Assembly: GCF_005765165.1 (NCBI RefSeq)
Contig: NZ_VCIW01000002.1
Location: forward strand, 434,001 to 498,000
Direction of reading: 5' to 3'
DNA from: Paenibacillus antri
Lineage (GTDB): Bacteria > Bacillota > Bacilli > Paenibacillales > YIM-B00363
Length of the DNA: 64,000 bases
The notes beneath the pieces were generated by a model. That model was not told the DNA's origin. It saw only the letters and a program-made list of their open reading frames with translations, and searched no databases. Shown here one piece after another: positions 16,848 through 24,830 of this stretch. A program made the translations under genes and the position numbers. Numbering within the stretch: the first letter of the stretch is position 1; each line of letters begins with the position of its first letter.

Positions 16848-18230
16848 GTGACGAAGAGGTTGAAAAGAGGATGGACGCTGACCGCGGCGCTGCTGACGAC
16901 GATGTTGGTCGTTGCGGCATGCGGCGGCGGGAGCGGCGCGACGACGGAGAATGGCGGAGCGGCGAACGAGCCTGCGGCGGCGACGCCAGCGGCGAACGAA
17001 CCGGCGGCGGAGCCATCGACCGGGAAGAAAGACGTGACGCTGACTTATATCGCCAGCCAGGGCTGGATCAAGGACGCGGAGATGGAGCTGGCCAAGAAGT
17101 TCGAAGAAGAGACCGGCATCCGCATCGACTACCAGATCGTTCCGGCGGACCAATACTTCAACGTCTTGAAGACGAAGCTGAACGCGAAGGAAGGCCCCGA
17201 CATCTTCGGCGGGCAGAGCGGCATCAGCGAAGTGACGCTCAACTATAACGTCGAACAGAACGCGGTCGATCTGTCGGGCGAAGAGTGGACGCAGCGAGAG
17301 GACCCGCTGTCGCTCGAGCAAGTGACCGTGAACGGCAAAATATACGCGCTTACGATTTGGGACACGGCGAACAGCTTCGTCGTGACGTACAACAAGAAAA
17401 TTTTCGAAAGCCTCGGCCTCTCCGTTCCGAAGACGTACGAAGAGTTCAAGGCGCTCTCCCTGAAAATTCTCGAATCCGGCGTCACGCCGATCTACGAGCC
17501 GATCGCCGACGGCTGGCACCACGTCCTCTGGTTCGCGGAGCCGGGTCCGCGTTACGACGAAGTGACGCCGGGCTTGTACGACGATCTGAACGCGAACAAG
17601 AAGAAGTTCGCCGACGATCCGACGATGCTGAACGCGCTCGCCCAGCTGAAGGAGATGTACGATCTTGGATTTTTCGGCGACAACACGTTCTCCGACACCG
17701 GCGCCGACACGGCGACGAAGCTCGCCTCCGGGGAATTCGCGATGGCGCTCGCGAATCAGAGCATCGTCAATGACGTCGAAGCGATCGGCGGGGAGCTGAA
17801 GGCGACCGATTTCGGATACTTCGTCATTCCGATCGCCGACAACCAAATTTACTACATCCATCCGGGCGGCCCGAGCAAATTCATCTATTCGGGCTCCGAG
17901 CATATCGAAGAAGCGAAGCAGTACTTCGCTTACCTCGCGAAGCAGGAAAGTCTGCAGTACATGATCGATAACGACCCGACAATCACGAATCTGAACTTCC
18001 CGGGCCTTAAGGACAAGTACACGCCTGCGCAGAAGGAACTGTTCGAGATGTATCCGAAGAAGGGCACCGACATCCAGAACTACGTCAACTACGTCAACCC
18101 GCAGTGGATGGATATCGGCAAAGACATCGCCGCGATGTTCGGCGGGGCGGCGCAGCCGGCGGACGTCCTCTCGACGATCGACAAGCGCCGCGCAGACATG
18201 GCGCAGGTAGCCAAAGACCCGAACTGGTAA
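16848..18230 (+). CDS. Sugar ABC transporter solute-binding lipoprotein (family 1)
   Basis: About 460 residues. GTG at 16848 is preferred over ATG at 16842 because GGGGAG (16834-16839) lies 8 nt away. The signal peptide ends in the lipobox VVAAC, giving an acylated Cys near residue 25, followed by a Gly/Ala/Pro-rich linker. Family 1 features are TLTYIASQGW, EEETGIRIDYQIVP and FEMYPKKGTD near the end. It delivers a sugar or oligosaccharide to the permeases at 18339 and 19214. Probably controlled by the divergent two-component system. Confidence 0.93.
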   Translation: MTKRLKRGWTLTAALLTTMLVVAACGGGSGATTENGGAANEPAAATPAANEPAAEPSTGKKDVTLTYIASQGWIKDAEMELAKKFEEETGIRIDYQIVPADQYFNVLKTKLNAKEGPDIFGGQSGISEVTLNYNVEQNAVDLSGEEWTQREDPLSLEQVTVNGKIYALTIWDTANSFVVTYNKKIFESLGLSVPKTYEEFKALSLKILESGVTPIYEPIADGWHHVLWFAEPGPRYDEVTPGLYDDLNANKKKFADDPTMLNALAQLKEMYDLGFFGDNTFSDTGADTATKLASGEFAMALANQSIVNDVEAIGGELKATDFGYFVIPIADNQIYYIHPGGPSKFIYSGSEHIEEAKQYFAYLAKQESLQYMIDNDPTITNLNFPGLKDKYTPAQKELFEMYPKKGTDIQNYVNYVNPQWMDIGKDIAAMFGGAAQPADVLSTIDKRRADMAQVAKDPNW

Positions 18231-18275
18231 CGCGCGGAACGTCCGCCGCGAGACCGCAAGCAGAATAACGGATAC

Positions 18276-18313
18276 GGAAACGCGGGGAGCGGCCGCCGAG
18301 CCGCCCCCGTTCC
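18276..18313 (+). other. GC-rich intergenic hairpin between binding-protein and permease genes
   Basis: GGAAACG...GGGG pairs imperfectly with CCCC...CGTTCC, with an inner CGGC/GCCG stem. Such structures after binding-protein genes often protect the upstream message or lower downstream expression, giving more binding protein than permease. No T-run follows. Confidence 0.45.
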
Positions 18314-18338
18314 GGTTCCGGCAGCGAGGAGCAAGTCG

Positions 18339-19211
18339 ATGCGGAACAAACTTTACCCTTCCTACTTCGCGTGGGGCACGATTCTCTTGTACCTGGTATT
18401 TTTCGTCGTACCCGGCGTCATGGGCTTCTATTATTCGTTCACCGATTGGAACAGTTATTCCGACGAAATCAACTTTATCGGGTTCGACAACTTCAAGGAG
18501 ATGTTTTCGCCCGACGAAAACTACGTCGATTTTATCGTCAACACGCTCAATTTCACCGTCTCGACGGTCGTGCTGAAGACGGCGCTCGGACTGGCGTTCG
18601 CGTTGGCGCTGAACGAAGGCATTCGGATGAAGGGCTTCCATCGCGTCATGATTTTCATGCCGGCGATCGTGCCGATGCTCGTCGTCGGACTCATTTTCAA
18701 ATCCGTGCTCAATCCCGCCACCGGTCTGCTGAACGAGACGCTGCGGTTTCTCGGCCTCGGCTTCCTGGCGCAGAAGTGGCTCGTCGACGCCGCCTGGGCG
18801 TTCAAGTCGATCATCGCGGTCGATACGTGGAAGGGCGTCGGTTACATTATGATCATCCTGCTTGCCGGGCTGCAGTCCATCTCGAAGACGTATTACGAAG
18901 CTGCCGAGATCGACGGCGCGAGCGCCTGGGGAAGATTCATCCATATTACGATCCCGCTGCTCATGCCGGCGCTCGTCGTCACGACGGTGCTGAACCTGCT
19001 GCACGGACTGAAAGTGTTCGAGGTCGTCTACGTCCTGACGAACGGCGGCCCCGGATGGTCGACGGACGTATTGTATACGGTCATCTTCAAGGAGTTTTCG
19101 ATGGGGCGTTACGGCGTCGGCACCGCGTTATCGTCGCTCTTGTTCCTCGTCATGACCGTGGCCGGATATTTCGTCATCCGATTGATGTCGAGGCAGGGGG
19201 AGGAGCATTGA
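18339..19211 (+). CDS. Sugar ABC transporter permease (MalF/UgpA-like)
   Basis: 290 residues, six predicted membrane segments. The conserved cytoplasmic EAA loop is visible as YYEAAEIDGASAWGRFIHITIPLL, the docking site for the ATPase subunit. GAGGAG lies 7 nt before ATG. It pairs with the permease 2 nt downstream. No ATP-binding subunit is encoded here, so a shared MsmX/UgpC-type ATPase encoded elsewhere is likely, as in other Bacillota. Confidence 0.94.
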   Translation: MRNKLYPSYFAWGTILLYLVFFVVPGVMGFYYSFTDWNSYSDEINFIGFDNFKEMFSPDENYVDFIVNTLNFTVSTVVLKTALGLAFALALNEGIRMKGFHRVMIFMPAIVPMLVVGLIFKSVLNPATGLLNETLRFLGLGFLAQKWLVDAAWAFKSIIAVDTWKGVGYIMIILLAGLQSISKTYYEAAEIDGASAWGRFIHITIPLLMPALVVTTVLNLLHGLKVFEVVYVLTNGGPGWSTDVLYTVIFKEFSMGRYGVGTALSSLLFLVMTVAGYFVIRLMSRQGEEH

Positions 19212-19213
19212 CT

Positions 19214-20035
19214 ATGAAAAAGCATCTAGCGCTCCGGATCGCTCAGAACGCGCTGGCTTGGCTGCTCAGCCTGTTCTTCTTCGTGCCGCTCCTGCTCGTT
19301 CTGATCAACTCGTTCAAGGACCGGCTCGGCGCCGCCTCCATGAGCATGGCGCTGCCTACGAAGCTGGAGTGGAGCAATTACGCGGTCGTCATCGAGCAGG
19401 GGCGCCTCGTCCAATCGTTCTTCAACAGCTTGTTGTACGCGACCGCCTCGACGGCGCTCGGCATCGCGCTCGCGGCGCTCGCCGCATACGTCTTCGCCCG
19501 CAACGGCTCGAAGCTGAACCGCTTCCTATATTTCTTCGTCATCCTCGGCATCGCGATGCCGGTCAACTTCGTGACGCTGACGAAGGTGATGCAGTGGACG
19601 CAGCTCATCAACACCCAGATCGGCATCGTCGTGCTGCTGGCGGTCATGTCCATTCCGTTCAGCGTATTCCTTATGTACGGCTTCGTCGGTTCGGTGCCGC
19701 GGGAGCTCGACGAAGCGGGCGTCGTGGACGGCTGCTCGCCGATCCGGCTGTTCGTCTCCATCGTGTTTCCGCTGCTGCTCCCGGTGCTCGTGACGGTCGG
19801 CATTCTGAACTTCATGGGCGCCTGGAACGACTTCATCCTGCCGCTGTACTATTTGAACGATTCTTCGAAGTGGCCGATGACGCTCGCCGTCTACAACTTC
19901 TTCGGACAGTTCCAAGTCAACTGGAACCTCGTCTCCGCCGATATCGTCATGACGACGCTGCCGGTGATCGTCATCTACTTGCTCGGCCAACGCTACATTA
20001 TCGCGGGCATGACGTCCGGATCGGTGAAGGGATAA
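19214..20035 (+). CDS. Sugar ABC transporter permease (MalG/UgpE-like)
   Basis: 273 residues from ATG at 19214, 2 nt after the stop of the previous permease, with GGAGGAG about 10 nt upstream. The EAA loop reads ELDEAGVVDGCSPIRLFVSIVFPLL; the C-terminus ends AGMTSGSVKG, the GxxxGAxKG-like ending of this subfamily. Second half of the permease heterodimer. Confidence 0.94.
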   Translation: MKKHLALRIAQNALAWLLSLFFFVPLLLVLINSFKDRLGAASMSMALPTKLEWSNYAVVIEQGRLVQSFFNSLLYATASTALGIALAALAAYVFARNGSKLNRFLYFFVILGIAMPVNFVTLTKVMQWTQLINTQIGIVVLLAVMSIPFSVFLMYGFVGSVPRELDEAGVVDGCSPIRLFVSIVFPLLLPVLVTVGILNFMGAWNDFILPLYYLNDSSKWPMTLAVYNFFGQFQVNWNLVSADIVMTTLPVIVIYLLGQRYIIAGMTSGSVKG

Positions 20036-20065
20036 GCGGAGGGAGTTTAGGAAGGGGGACGTTCG

Positions 20066-20932
20066 ATGTTTTTCCATGACCTGCGATTGGAGCGGGAGCT
20101 GAAAATCGAGAAGCGGATCGACGCCGATACCGACCACGAGCTGCACATGCACGATCTGCTGGAAATCAATGTCCTATTGGAAAACGACGCCGAATTCCGC
20201 CTGCTCCACCGGTCGTTCTCCGGGCAGGCGGGCGACGTCTTCTTGTTCCGGCCGTACGAGCCGCATTACAATCTGGCGGTCCGGAGAGACAAGCCGATTC
20301 ATTGGCTGATGGTGCTGTTCTCGCCGTCGATCGTGCGGATGATCCCTTACGGCTACCAGCTGCTGTACCCGTTCTACACGGCGGCGGCGACGCCGCATAT
20401 TCCGGCGGCGTCTCCGTACGCGCGCGCCATCCACGCCGCGGCGGCCGCCGCGTACGAGGAGCAGGAGAAGGGGCTGCCGGGCTGGGAGTCCAAGCAGTTC
20501 ATGCACTTCGTCGACATTCTCGTTTCCGCGTATCGGTACACGCTGGAGCAGGCGCGGCGCGACGGGGACGTCGAGATCGACGCGGGCATCGTGTCGGCGG
20601 TCGAGTATATATTGCGGCATATTACCGAAGATATCGACGTGCAGCACTTGATCGATCTGTACGGCCGGGGGAAGACGTATTTCTATTCGACCTTCAAGCA
20701 AGCGGTGGGCGTGACGCCGAACCGGTTCATTCATCGGCTGCGCATGCAGATCGCCATGCATCTGCTGAAGACGACGGATAAGTCGGTCACCGACATCGCC
20801 TTCGACTGCGGCTACCATTCGATCCATTACTTCAATAAACACTTCAAGGAGTACCGTCAGGTTTCGCCTCGGGAGTACCGCAACCAATCGCGGCGCGAAG
20901 GAGCGGCGAACGTCGCCGGAGGCGGAAGATAA
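20066..20932 (+). CDS. AraC family transcriptional regulator with cupin domain
   Basis: 288 residues. The N-terminal sugar-sensing cupin (DTDHELHMHDLLEINVLLE, GDVFLFRPYEPHY) is followed by an AraC double HTH (IDLYGRGKTYFYSTFKQAVG, VTDIAFDCGYHSIHYFNKHFKEY). A GGGGG-type ribosome binding site lies 7-8 nt upstream. It follows the permease genes by 30 nt, so it is probably co-transcribed and may autoregulate the transporter operon, adding a cytoplasmic sugar signal to the external two-component signal. Confidence 0.9.
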   Translation: MFFHDLRLERELKIEKRIDADTDHELHMHDLLEINVLLENDAEFRLLHRSFSGQAGDVFLFRPYEPHYNLAVRRDKPIHWLMVLFSPSIVRMIPYGYQLLYPFYTAAATPHIPAASPYARAIHAAAAAAYEEQEKGLPGWESKQFMHFVDILVSAYRYTLEQARRDGDVEIDAGIVSAVEYILRHITEDIDVQHLIDLYGRGKTYFYSTFKQAVGVTPNRFIHRLRMQIAMHLLKTTDKSVTDIAFDCGYHSIHYFNKHFKEYRQVSPREYRNQSRREGAANVAGGGR

Positions 20933-20955
20933 ATCGGGGATTCGCCCCGCGCGCG

Positions 20956-20993
20956 AACGGCCGCCGGAAGCATCGTCCGGCGGCCGTTTCCAT
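20956..20993. terminator. Bidirectional terminator between convergent genes
   Basis: A 13-bp perfect stem (20956-20968 with 20976-20988) is followed by TTTCCATTTT. It sits between the stop codons of the AraC gene and the convergent AHSA1 gene. Confidence 0.8.
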
Positions 20994-20998
20994 TTTCC

Positions 20999-21514
20999 TT
21001 ATTGGAGCTCTTTCAAGCGCTGTTCCAGACGATCCCACGTTTCCGTGATGCCTTGGAGCATGCCCATGTCCATAACGGTCTTGAGCGCCTCCGGCGATAT
21101 GTATTCGCCACGATTGACCAGCTTCGTCTTGCCGTCGACGTCGATGAAATCCAGCGTAACATCGGTGGACGGCATCGTGTCGACGAAGGTCCCTTCGGCA
21201 TCGGAGAAAGAGTCGGTGTATAAGATCTTCTTCGGTTCGACGATTTCCTTATATAACGCGATGCCCCACGATTCCATTCCGAAAAATTCGCCTTGATTCG
21301 GATCGACGCACTTCATGCAGTAGTGCCATACCCCGCCCGGACGGAAGTCGATCTTGCAGACCGGAAGCTCCCAACCGGCCGGCCCCCACCAAACCTTAAG
21401 ATGCTCCGGCTCCTTGAACATCTTGAACACGAGCTCGCGAGGGGCGTCGAAGACGCGCTCCAAGATTAGGACCCGTTCGTCCTCTACTCTCGATACCATT
21501 GCGTTGTAAGCCAT
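20999..21514 (-). CDS. SRPBCC/AHSA1 family protein
   Basis: 171 residues, ATG preceded by AAGGAGG. The START-like AHSA1 fold is indicated by LERVFDAPRELVFKMF, KVWWGP, DFRPGGVWHY and the closing GITETWDRLEQRLKEL. These proteins bind hydrophobic ligands in a cavity; many are annotated as activator of Hsp90 ATPase homologues, but bacterial copies mostly lack a proven role. It stands alone, behind a promoter whose spacer holds a perfect palindrome, so a repressor probably controls it. Confidence 0.88.
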   Translation of the reverse strand: MAYNAMVSRVEDERVLILERVFDAPRELVFKMFKEPEHLKVWWGPAGWELPVCKIDFRPGGVWHYCMKCVDPNQGEFFGMESWGIALYKEIVEPKKILYTDSFSDAEGTFVDTMPSTDVTLDFIDVDGKTKLVNRGEYISPEALKTVMDMGMLQGITETWDRLEQRLKELQ

Positions 21515-21551
21515 TATAAATTCCTCCTTAAAATCATCCGTGATATTTAGT

Positions 21552-21581
21552 AATATACACCTAAAGGAATATTCCTGTCAA
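21552..21581 (-). promoter_or_regulatory. Promoter with embedded palindromic operator
   Basis: On the minus strand TTGACA (complement of 21576-21581), an 18-bp spacer and TATATT (complement of 21552-21557). The spacer contains the perfect 12-bp palindrome AGGAATATTCCT (21565-21576), a likely repressor site. Related half-sites AAGGAATACTA (21580-21590) and its inverse (21663-21673) flank the intergenic region. Confidence 0.65.
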
Positions 21582-21696
21582 GGAATACTATTAAAATATT
21601 GGGAATCGAGTCGCTTGAGTTTTGATATGATAGGGAGATACGATAAACGAGCCGTTATCCCGTAGTATTCCTTTCGAAAGAGCGACCGGGAAGGTG

Positions 21697-21728
21697 TTGA
21701 CTCCGTACCTACCTACGGGGCGTAAGAT
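21697..21728 (+). promoter_or_regulatory. mer-type MerR promoter/operator
   Basis: TTGACT (21697-21702), an over-long 20-bp spacer and TAAGAT (21723-21728). Inside the spacer is the dyad CCGTA-N6-TACGG (21703-21718). A 19-20-bp spacer holding such a dyad is the hallmark of MerR-activated promoters, and TTGACTCCGTAC...TACGG is strikingly like mercury-resistance operators. It drives the MerR gene itself. Confidence 0.75.
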
Positions 21729-21749
21729 AGATCCGAGGAGGGAACGGAG

Positions 21750-22160
21750 TTGACGCATCTTAAGAGCGGGGAAGCGGCGGAACGGGCCGGCGTTCACTTG
21801 GAGACGCTGCGGTATTACGAGAAGCGCGGATTGCTGCGGGAGCCGCCGCGCACAGAGGCCGGGTACCGGATGTACGACGAAACGGACGTCGAGGACATTC
21901 GTTGGATTCGGCAGGCGCAGGCGATCGGGTTTACGCTGCAGGAAATCGGCAAGCTGCAGGCGCTTCGGGCCGGAGAGGCGCTGCCGGAAGACGAGCTTCG
22001 CCGGTACGCCGAGGAGAAGATCGCCGAGATCGAAGCGAATATCGAGCGGCTTCGGCGCATGAAGGCGCTCCTGGAGAGCGCGGCGGGCCGCGCCGACGCG
22101 TCGCTTGCGTCATGTCCGGTCCTTCGAGCCGTGAACGAAGGAGGACGATCGAATGAGTAA
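21750..22160 (+). CDS. MerR family transcriptional regulator
   Basis: 136 residues from TTG with GAGGAGGG 7 nt upstream. The N-terminal winged helix (KSGEAAERAGVHLETLRYYEKRGLL, PPRTEAGYRMY) and the antiparallel coiled coil are clear. The operator is mercury-type, yet only one cysteine remains, in ASCPVLRAV near the C-terminus. The other two Hg-binding positions of MerR appear replaced (ALPEDEL and GRADAS regions). It may therefore sense something other than Hg(II), or bind a metal with help from the downstream CxxC protein, whose gene overlaps by 8 nt. Confidence 0.88.
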   Translation: MTHLKSGEAAERAGVHLETLRYYEKRGLLREPPRTEAGYRMYDETDVEDIRWIRQAQAIGFTLQEIGKLQALRAGEALPEDELRRYAEEKIAEIEANIERLRRMKALLESAAGRADASLASCPVLRAVNEGGRSNE

Positions 22161-22350
22161 AAAAATCGAAGTGTTTACGGATGGAAGCGCCCGCGGCGTT
22201 ACGTTGGTCGAGGCCGTGAAGAGGCTCGCTTGTCCGAAATGCGAAGTCGTGGTGCATGAAGGCGCGGGAGAGGATGCGGAACATTCGGCTCTATCGGTCC
22301 GGATGGACGGGAAGCCGATCGACGTCGATAAGCTGCTCGCTCGCTCATGA
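22153..22350 (+). CDS. 65-residue CxxC protein co-encoded with MerR
   Basis: Short protein with KKIEVFTDGSARGV at the start and LACPKCEVVVHEG in the middle. It resembles the small thioredoxin/glutaredoxin-like proteins found next to MerR genes in Bacillota, which usually carry a CPxC near the N-terminus plus a second CPxC. Here the first pair is replaced by a cysteine-free DGSARGV and only CPKC (about residues 27-30) is kept. GGAGG lies 8 nt upstream and the gene overlaps merR. A thiol or metal-binding partner role is inferred, not shown. Confidence 0.72.
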   Translation: MSKKIEVFTDGSARGVTLVEAVKRLACPKCEVVVHEGAGEDAEHSALSVRMDGKPIDVDKLLARS

Positions 22351-22357
22351 ACGGAAC

Positions 22358-22395
22358 GCGAACGGCCCCTTCCTGCATTGGAAGGGGCCGTTCGC
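22358..22395. terminator. Bidirectional terminator
   Basis: A 16-bp perfect stem (22358-22373 with 22380-22395) lies between the MerR unit and the convergent SMR genes. T-runs are short on both sides, but stem strength and position support termination. Confidence 0.75.
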
Positions 22396-22404
22396 TTCAT
22401 GCGG

Positions 22405-22719
22405 CTACGAGATGAGTTTTAACCCGACGGCCGCGAACAATACCATGCCGATGCACGCGATGCGGCGCTTATCCTTCGATTCGTTGTAAAACAACATGCC
22501 CGCCAACGCGCCGCCGGCCGTCCCGATGCCGGTCCAGATCGCGTACGACGTGCCCATGGGGAGGCTTCTCATCGCGAAGCTCAGGCACAAGAAGCTCATC
22601 GCGATGCCGATCCCGAACAGAAGGTACGCCAGTACGTTGTTATCCCGCTTGATGCGGTTCATCCCGATGACGCCGACGATCTCGAACAACCCGGCGATAA
22701 ATAAAGATACCCAGGCCAT
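22405..22719 (-). CDS. SMR family efflux protein (paired SMR, subunit 2)
   Basis: 104 residues with four membrane helices, ATG at 22717-22719 preceded by GGAGG. Helix 1 carries the essential membrane-embedded Glu (LFIAGLFEIVGVIGMNRI) and helix 3 the substrate-pathway SYAIWTGIGT. It follows its partner with a 1-nt TAATG overlap and both lie downstream of a TetR gene, the same arrangement as B. subtilis yvdT-yvdS-yvdR. Paired SMR subunits form an antiparallel heterodimer exporting cationic drugs or guanidinium-like compounds. Confidence 0.88.
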   Translation of the reverse strand: MAWVSLFIAGLFEIVGVIGMNRIKRDNNVLAYLLFGIGIAMSFLCLSFAMRSLPMGTSYAIWTGIGTAGGALAGMLFYNESKDKRRIACIGMVLFAAVGLKLIS

Positions 22720-23069
22720 TACCCCTTCGCCTCCTTCGGATGATCGGCGGGAGATTCGCCGCCGATCACTTTCAGCCCGATCACGCCCGCGAGCAGGATC
22801 GCGATCAGAACCAGCTTGAGCGGCCTCGCCGGCTCGTCGAACATGACCATCTCGACGACGACCGTCCCGACGGTTCCCAGGCCCGTGAACACGGCGTACA
22901 CCGTCCCGACGGGCAGCTTCGCCGACGCCGAGATGATGAGCGCGAACGACACGATCAGCGAAACGACCGTCGCCGCCCACGTCCATACATCGGTCGCATG
23001 CTTAAAACCCGTCACCCAAATCACTTCGAACAAAACCCCGATAAATATATAAATCCAGCTGCGGTTCAT
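22719..23069 (-). CDS. SMR family efflux protein (paired SMR, subunit 1)
   Basis: 116 residues from ATG at 23067-23069 with GGAGG 8 nt upstream. The membrane Glu is in YIFIGVLFEVIWVTGFKHA and helix 3 reads GTVYAVFTGLGTVGTVV. A polar C-terminal tail of about 12 residues (ESPADHPKEAKG) distinguishes it from its partner. Located 13 nt after the TetR stop, so likely one transcript. Confidence 0.88.
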   Translation of the reverse strand: MNRSWIYIFIGVLFEVIWVTGFKHATDVWTWAATVVSLIVSFALIISASAKLPVGTVYAVFTGLGTVGTVVVEMVMFDEPARPLKLVLIAILLAGVIGLKVIGGESPADHPKEAKG

Positions 23070-23082
23070 CGCGATGCCTCCT

Positions 23083-23664
23083 CTAGTCGTTCTTAACCCC
23101 TCGCCAGAATACGAACCAAGACGCATCCAACCGCCTCATCGAGCTTTCCGAGCCGCCGTAGAGCATCTCGACGAACATGCCGTCCACGAGCGCCGCGAAG
23201 GCGGCGACCGCCCGTTCGACGGACACGTCGGGATGGAGCTGCCCGGAGGCCGCGCCCGAACCGAAGATCGGGTGGAGCAGGCTGCCGATCCGGTCCACGT
23301 ACTGGTTGCCGTACTCTACGACCTCTCGGTATAGGTGCTTAGGCGGAAAGAAGGCCATCCGTAAGAAGAACTTCGTATGGTCTTCCCGTTCGTATCGTTC
23401 CTTGTAGCGGAGCAGAAATTCGTATAGCACGGTTTCCAACGCCAGCTCCTTCGCATGATCCAAATAGCGCTCGACGAAGCGAAGCTCATTCTCGGCGGCG
23501 GTACGGAAGACGGCTAAAAATAAGTCGTCTTTCCCTTGGAAATGCGCGTAGATGGATTGCTTCTTGATCCCCACCTCGCCGGAAATATCGGCGAGCGAGG
23601 CGCCTTCGTACCCGTTCTTGGCGAAGTGCCGCAGCGCGGTTTCTTTGATTTTCTCTGCTGTCAT
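23083..23664 (-). CDS. TetR/AcrR family transcriptional regulator
   Basis: 193 residues. The N-terminal HTH is typical (IKETALRHFAKNGYEGASLADI, GIKKQSIYAHFQGKDDLF); the rest is a helical ligand-binding domain. It sits first in the SMR operon and a perfect 18-bp palindrome lies 11 bp before its ATG. Likely a local repressor released by an SMR substrate, comparable in context to B. subtilis YvdT. Confidence 0.9.
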   Translation of the reverse strand: MTAEKIKETALRHFAKNGYEGASLADISGEVGIKKQSIYAHFQGKDDLFLAVFRTAAENELRFVERYLDHAKELALETVLYEFLLRYKERYEREDHTKFFLRMAFFPPKHLYREVVEYGNQYVDRIGSLLHPIFGSGAASGQLHPDVSVERAVAAFAALVDGMFVEMLYGGSESSMRRLDASWFVFWRGVKND

Positions 23665-23674
23665 ACTAACCTCC

Positions 23675-23692
23675 CTGACGAACGTTCGTCAG
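23675..23692. promoter_or_regulatory. TetR operator, perfect 18-bp palindrome
   Basis: CTGACGAACGTTCGTCAG is self-complementary over its full length and ends right at the ribosome binding site of the TetR gene. Length and position fit a TetR-family dimer site that controls the operon. Confidence 0.8.
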
Positions 23693-23727
23693 TACATTAA
23701 AGCACAAAGCAATTTCTTATGCAAGCA

Positions 23728-23775
23728 CAAAAAAAGACCCGCCCCGAAAGGAGAACGAATCCTCCGATCGCGGGC
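23728..23775 (-). terminator. Terminator of the phytanoyl-CoA dioxygenase-like gene
   Basis: On the minus strand an outer CCCGC/GCGGG stem and an inner GGAGGA/TTCTCC stem (one G-T pair) are followed by a run of seven T residues (complement of 23729-23735). Confidence 0.7.
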
Positions 23776-23798
23776 AAGCCCCTGTTCGCGTGCCGTGC

Positions 23799-24728
23799 TT
23801 ATATGCGTTGTACGACTTTCTTCTCCGCCCATTGCTCGGCGGTAATGTCCGACGCGAGCGTCTCCCAGTATCGCGGCGGCGTGACCGGACCTCCTCCGGC
23901 GAACGAGATGCCGTTCTCGTCGAACCGCAGCGTGCCGTCGAGCTTCGTCTCTTCGAAGCCCATCGCCTTGCGCACGTCGAGCATCTCGGCGATTTGCGCG
24001 CGTCGCTTCTCGCTCCAGCCGGGCAGCTCCTTCGCCCACGGCTCCGGCGCGTAGCTGTCCTGATACACCTCTTCATTTAAATAATGAACGTAGAAGATGC
24101 GGCGCTGGATGTCGGAGTGGTTGTACGACGACCCGTGAGGCGTCGACAAGCAGTGGAACAACACGTCGCCGGCTTCCATCTCGAGCGGCACCGCGCCGCA
24201 CTTCGTGTACAAGTCTTCTTCGGATACCTTCTTCAGATCGACGTGCCCGACGAGATGGCGGCCGTGAATCGCATACACGCATCCGTTGTCCGGACCCGAG
24301 TGGTCGAGGTAGATGTCCGTCGTGAAGTTCGGAATGCCGAACGTCTTGTCGCGCGCCTTGGCTCCGTACGGCGGGTCCTGGTGCCAGTGCACCGGCGCGC
24401 CGGAATGCGGCAGCTTCACGACGAGCGAGTCGTTCCAGGGATAGAAGGAATGGCCGATGATTTGCCCGATGTTTTCCAGCAATTCCTGCTTCACCGTCGC
24501 CGCTTTGAAGATGTCCCCGCGGTTCCACATATCCTCCGAACGCCAGTACGTCTCGCTGCCGTCGCGGTTCTTGTAATATCGATGGTTCTGCCCCTGCCGC
24601 GCGACGCCCTGCGCCTGCACTTCGTCCGCCGCGCGCTGCAGCAGCTCCAGCTCTTTGCCCTTGAACAGCCCTCTCATGATCAAGTAGCCGTTCTGATGGA
24701 AGTAATCGATTTGATCTTGCGTCAGCAT
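23799..24728 (-). CDS. Phytanoyl-CoA dioxygenase (PhyH) family protein
   Basis: 309 residues from ATG at 24726-24728, preceded by AAGGAG. Features of Fe(II)/2-oxoglutarate PhyH enzymes: IDYFHQNGYLIMRGLF at the start, the metal-binding HxD in PVHWHQDPPYG (followed by TTDIYLDHSGPDNGC), the distal His in TPHGSSYNH and an Arg in DIQRRIFYVHY. The substrate is unknown; bacterial PhyH proteins hydroxylate varied small molecules. It diverges from the glycosidase operon starting at 24968, sharing an intergenic inverted repeat, which suggests common control. Confidence 0.87.
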   Translation of the reverse strand: MLTQDQIDYFHQNGYLIMRGLFKGKELELLQRAADEVQAQGVARQGQNHRYYKNRDGSETYWRSEDMWNRGDIFKAATVKQELLENIGQIIGHSFYPWNDSLVVKLPHSGAPVHWHQDPPYGAKARDKTFGIPNFTTDIYLDHSGPDNGCVYAIHGRHLVGHVDLKKVSEEDLYTKCGAVPLEMEAGDVLFHCLSTPHGSSYNHSDIQRRIFYVHYLNEEVYQDSYAPEPWAKELPGWSEKRRAQIAEMLDVRKAMGFEETKLDGTLRFDENGISFAGGGPVTPPRYWETLASDITAEQWAEKKVVQRI

Positions 24729-24830
24729 TCGACCCAGCTCCTTCGTTTGCGAAAATGGTGGATTCCGTTCCGTTGCGTTCATCGTAGCATAGGGCCGGGC
24801 CGGCGTTCTTACCCGCGGGCCGACGGAAAG

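Noticed and set aside
16830-19004. A 724-codon minus-strand frame across the sugar-binding protein and permease genes
   Set aside because: It runs antisense through two well-supported genes and their intergenic hairpin; shadow of GC-biased codons.
22986-23069. A guanidine-type riboswitch ahead of the paired SMR genes
   Set aside because: The SMR genes start 13 nt after a TetR stop and carry no conserved leader; the perfect TetR palindrome explains their control.
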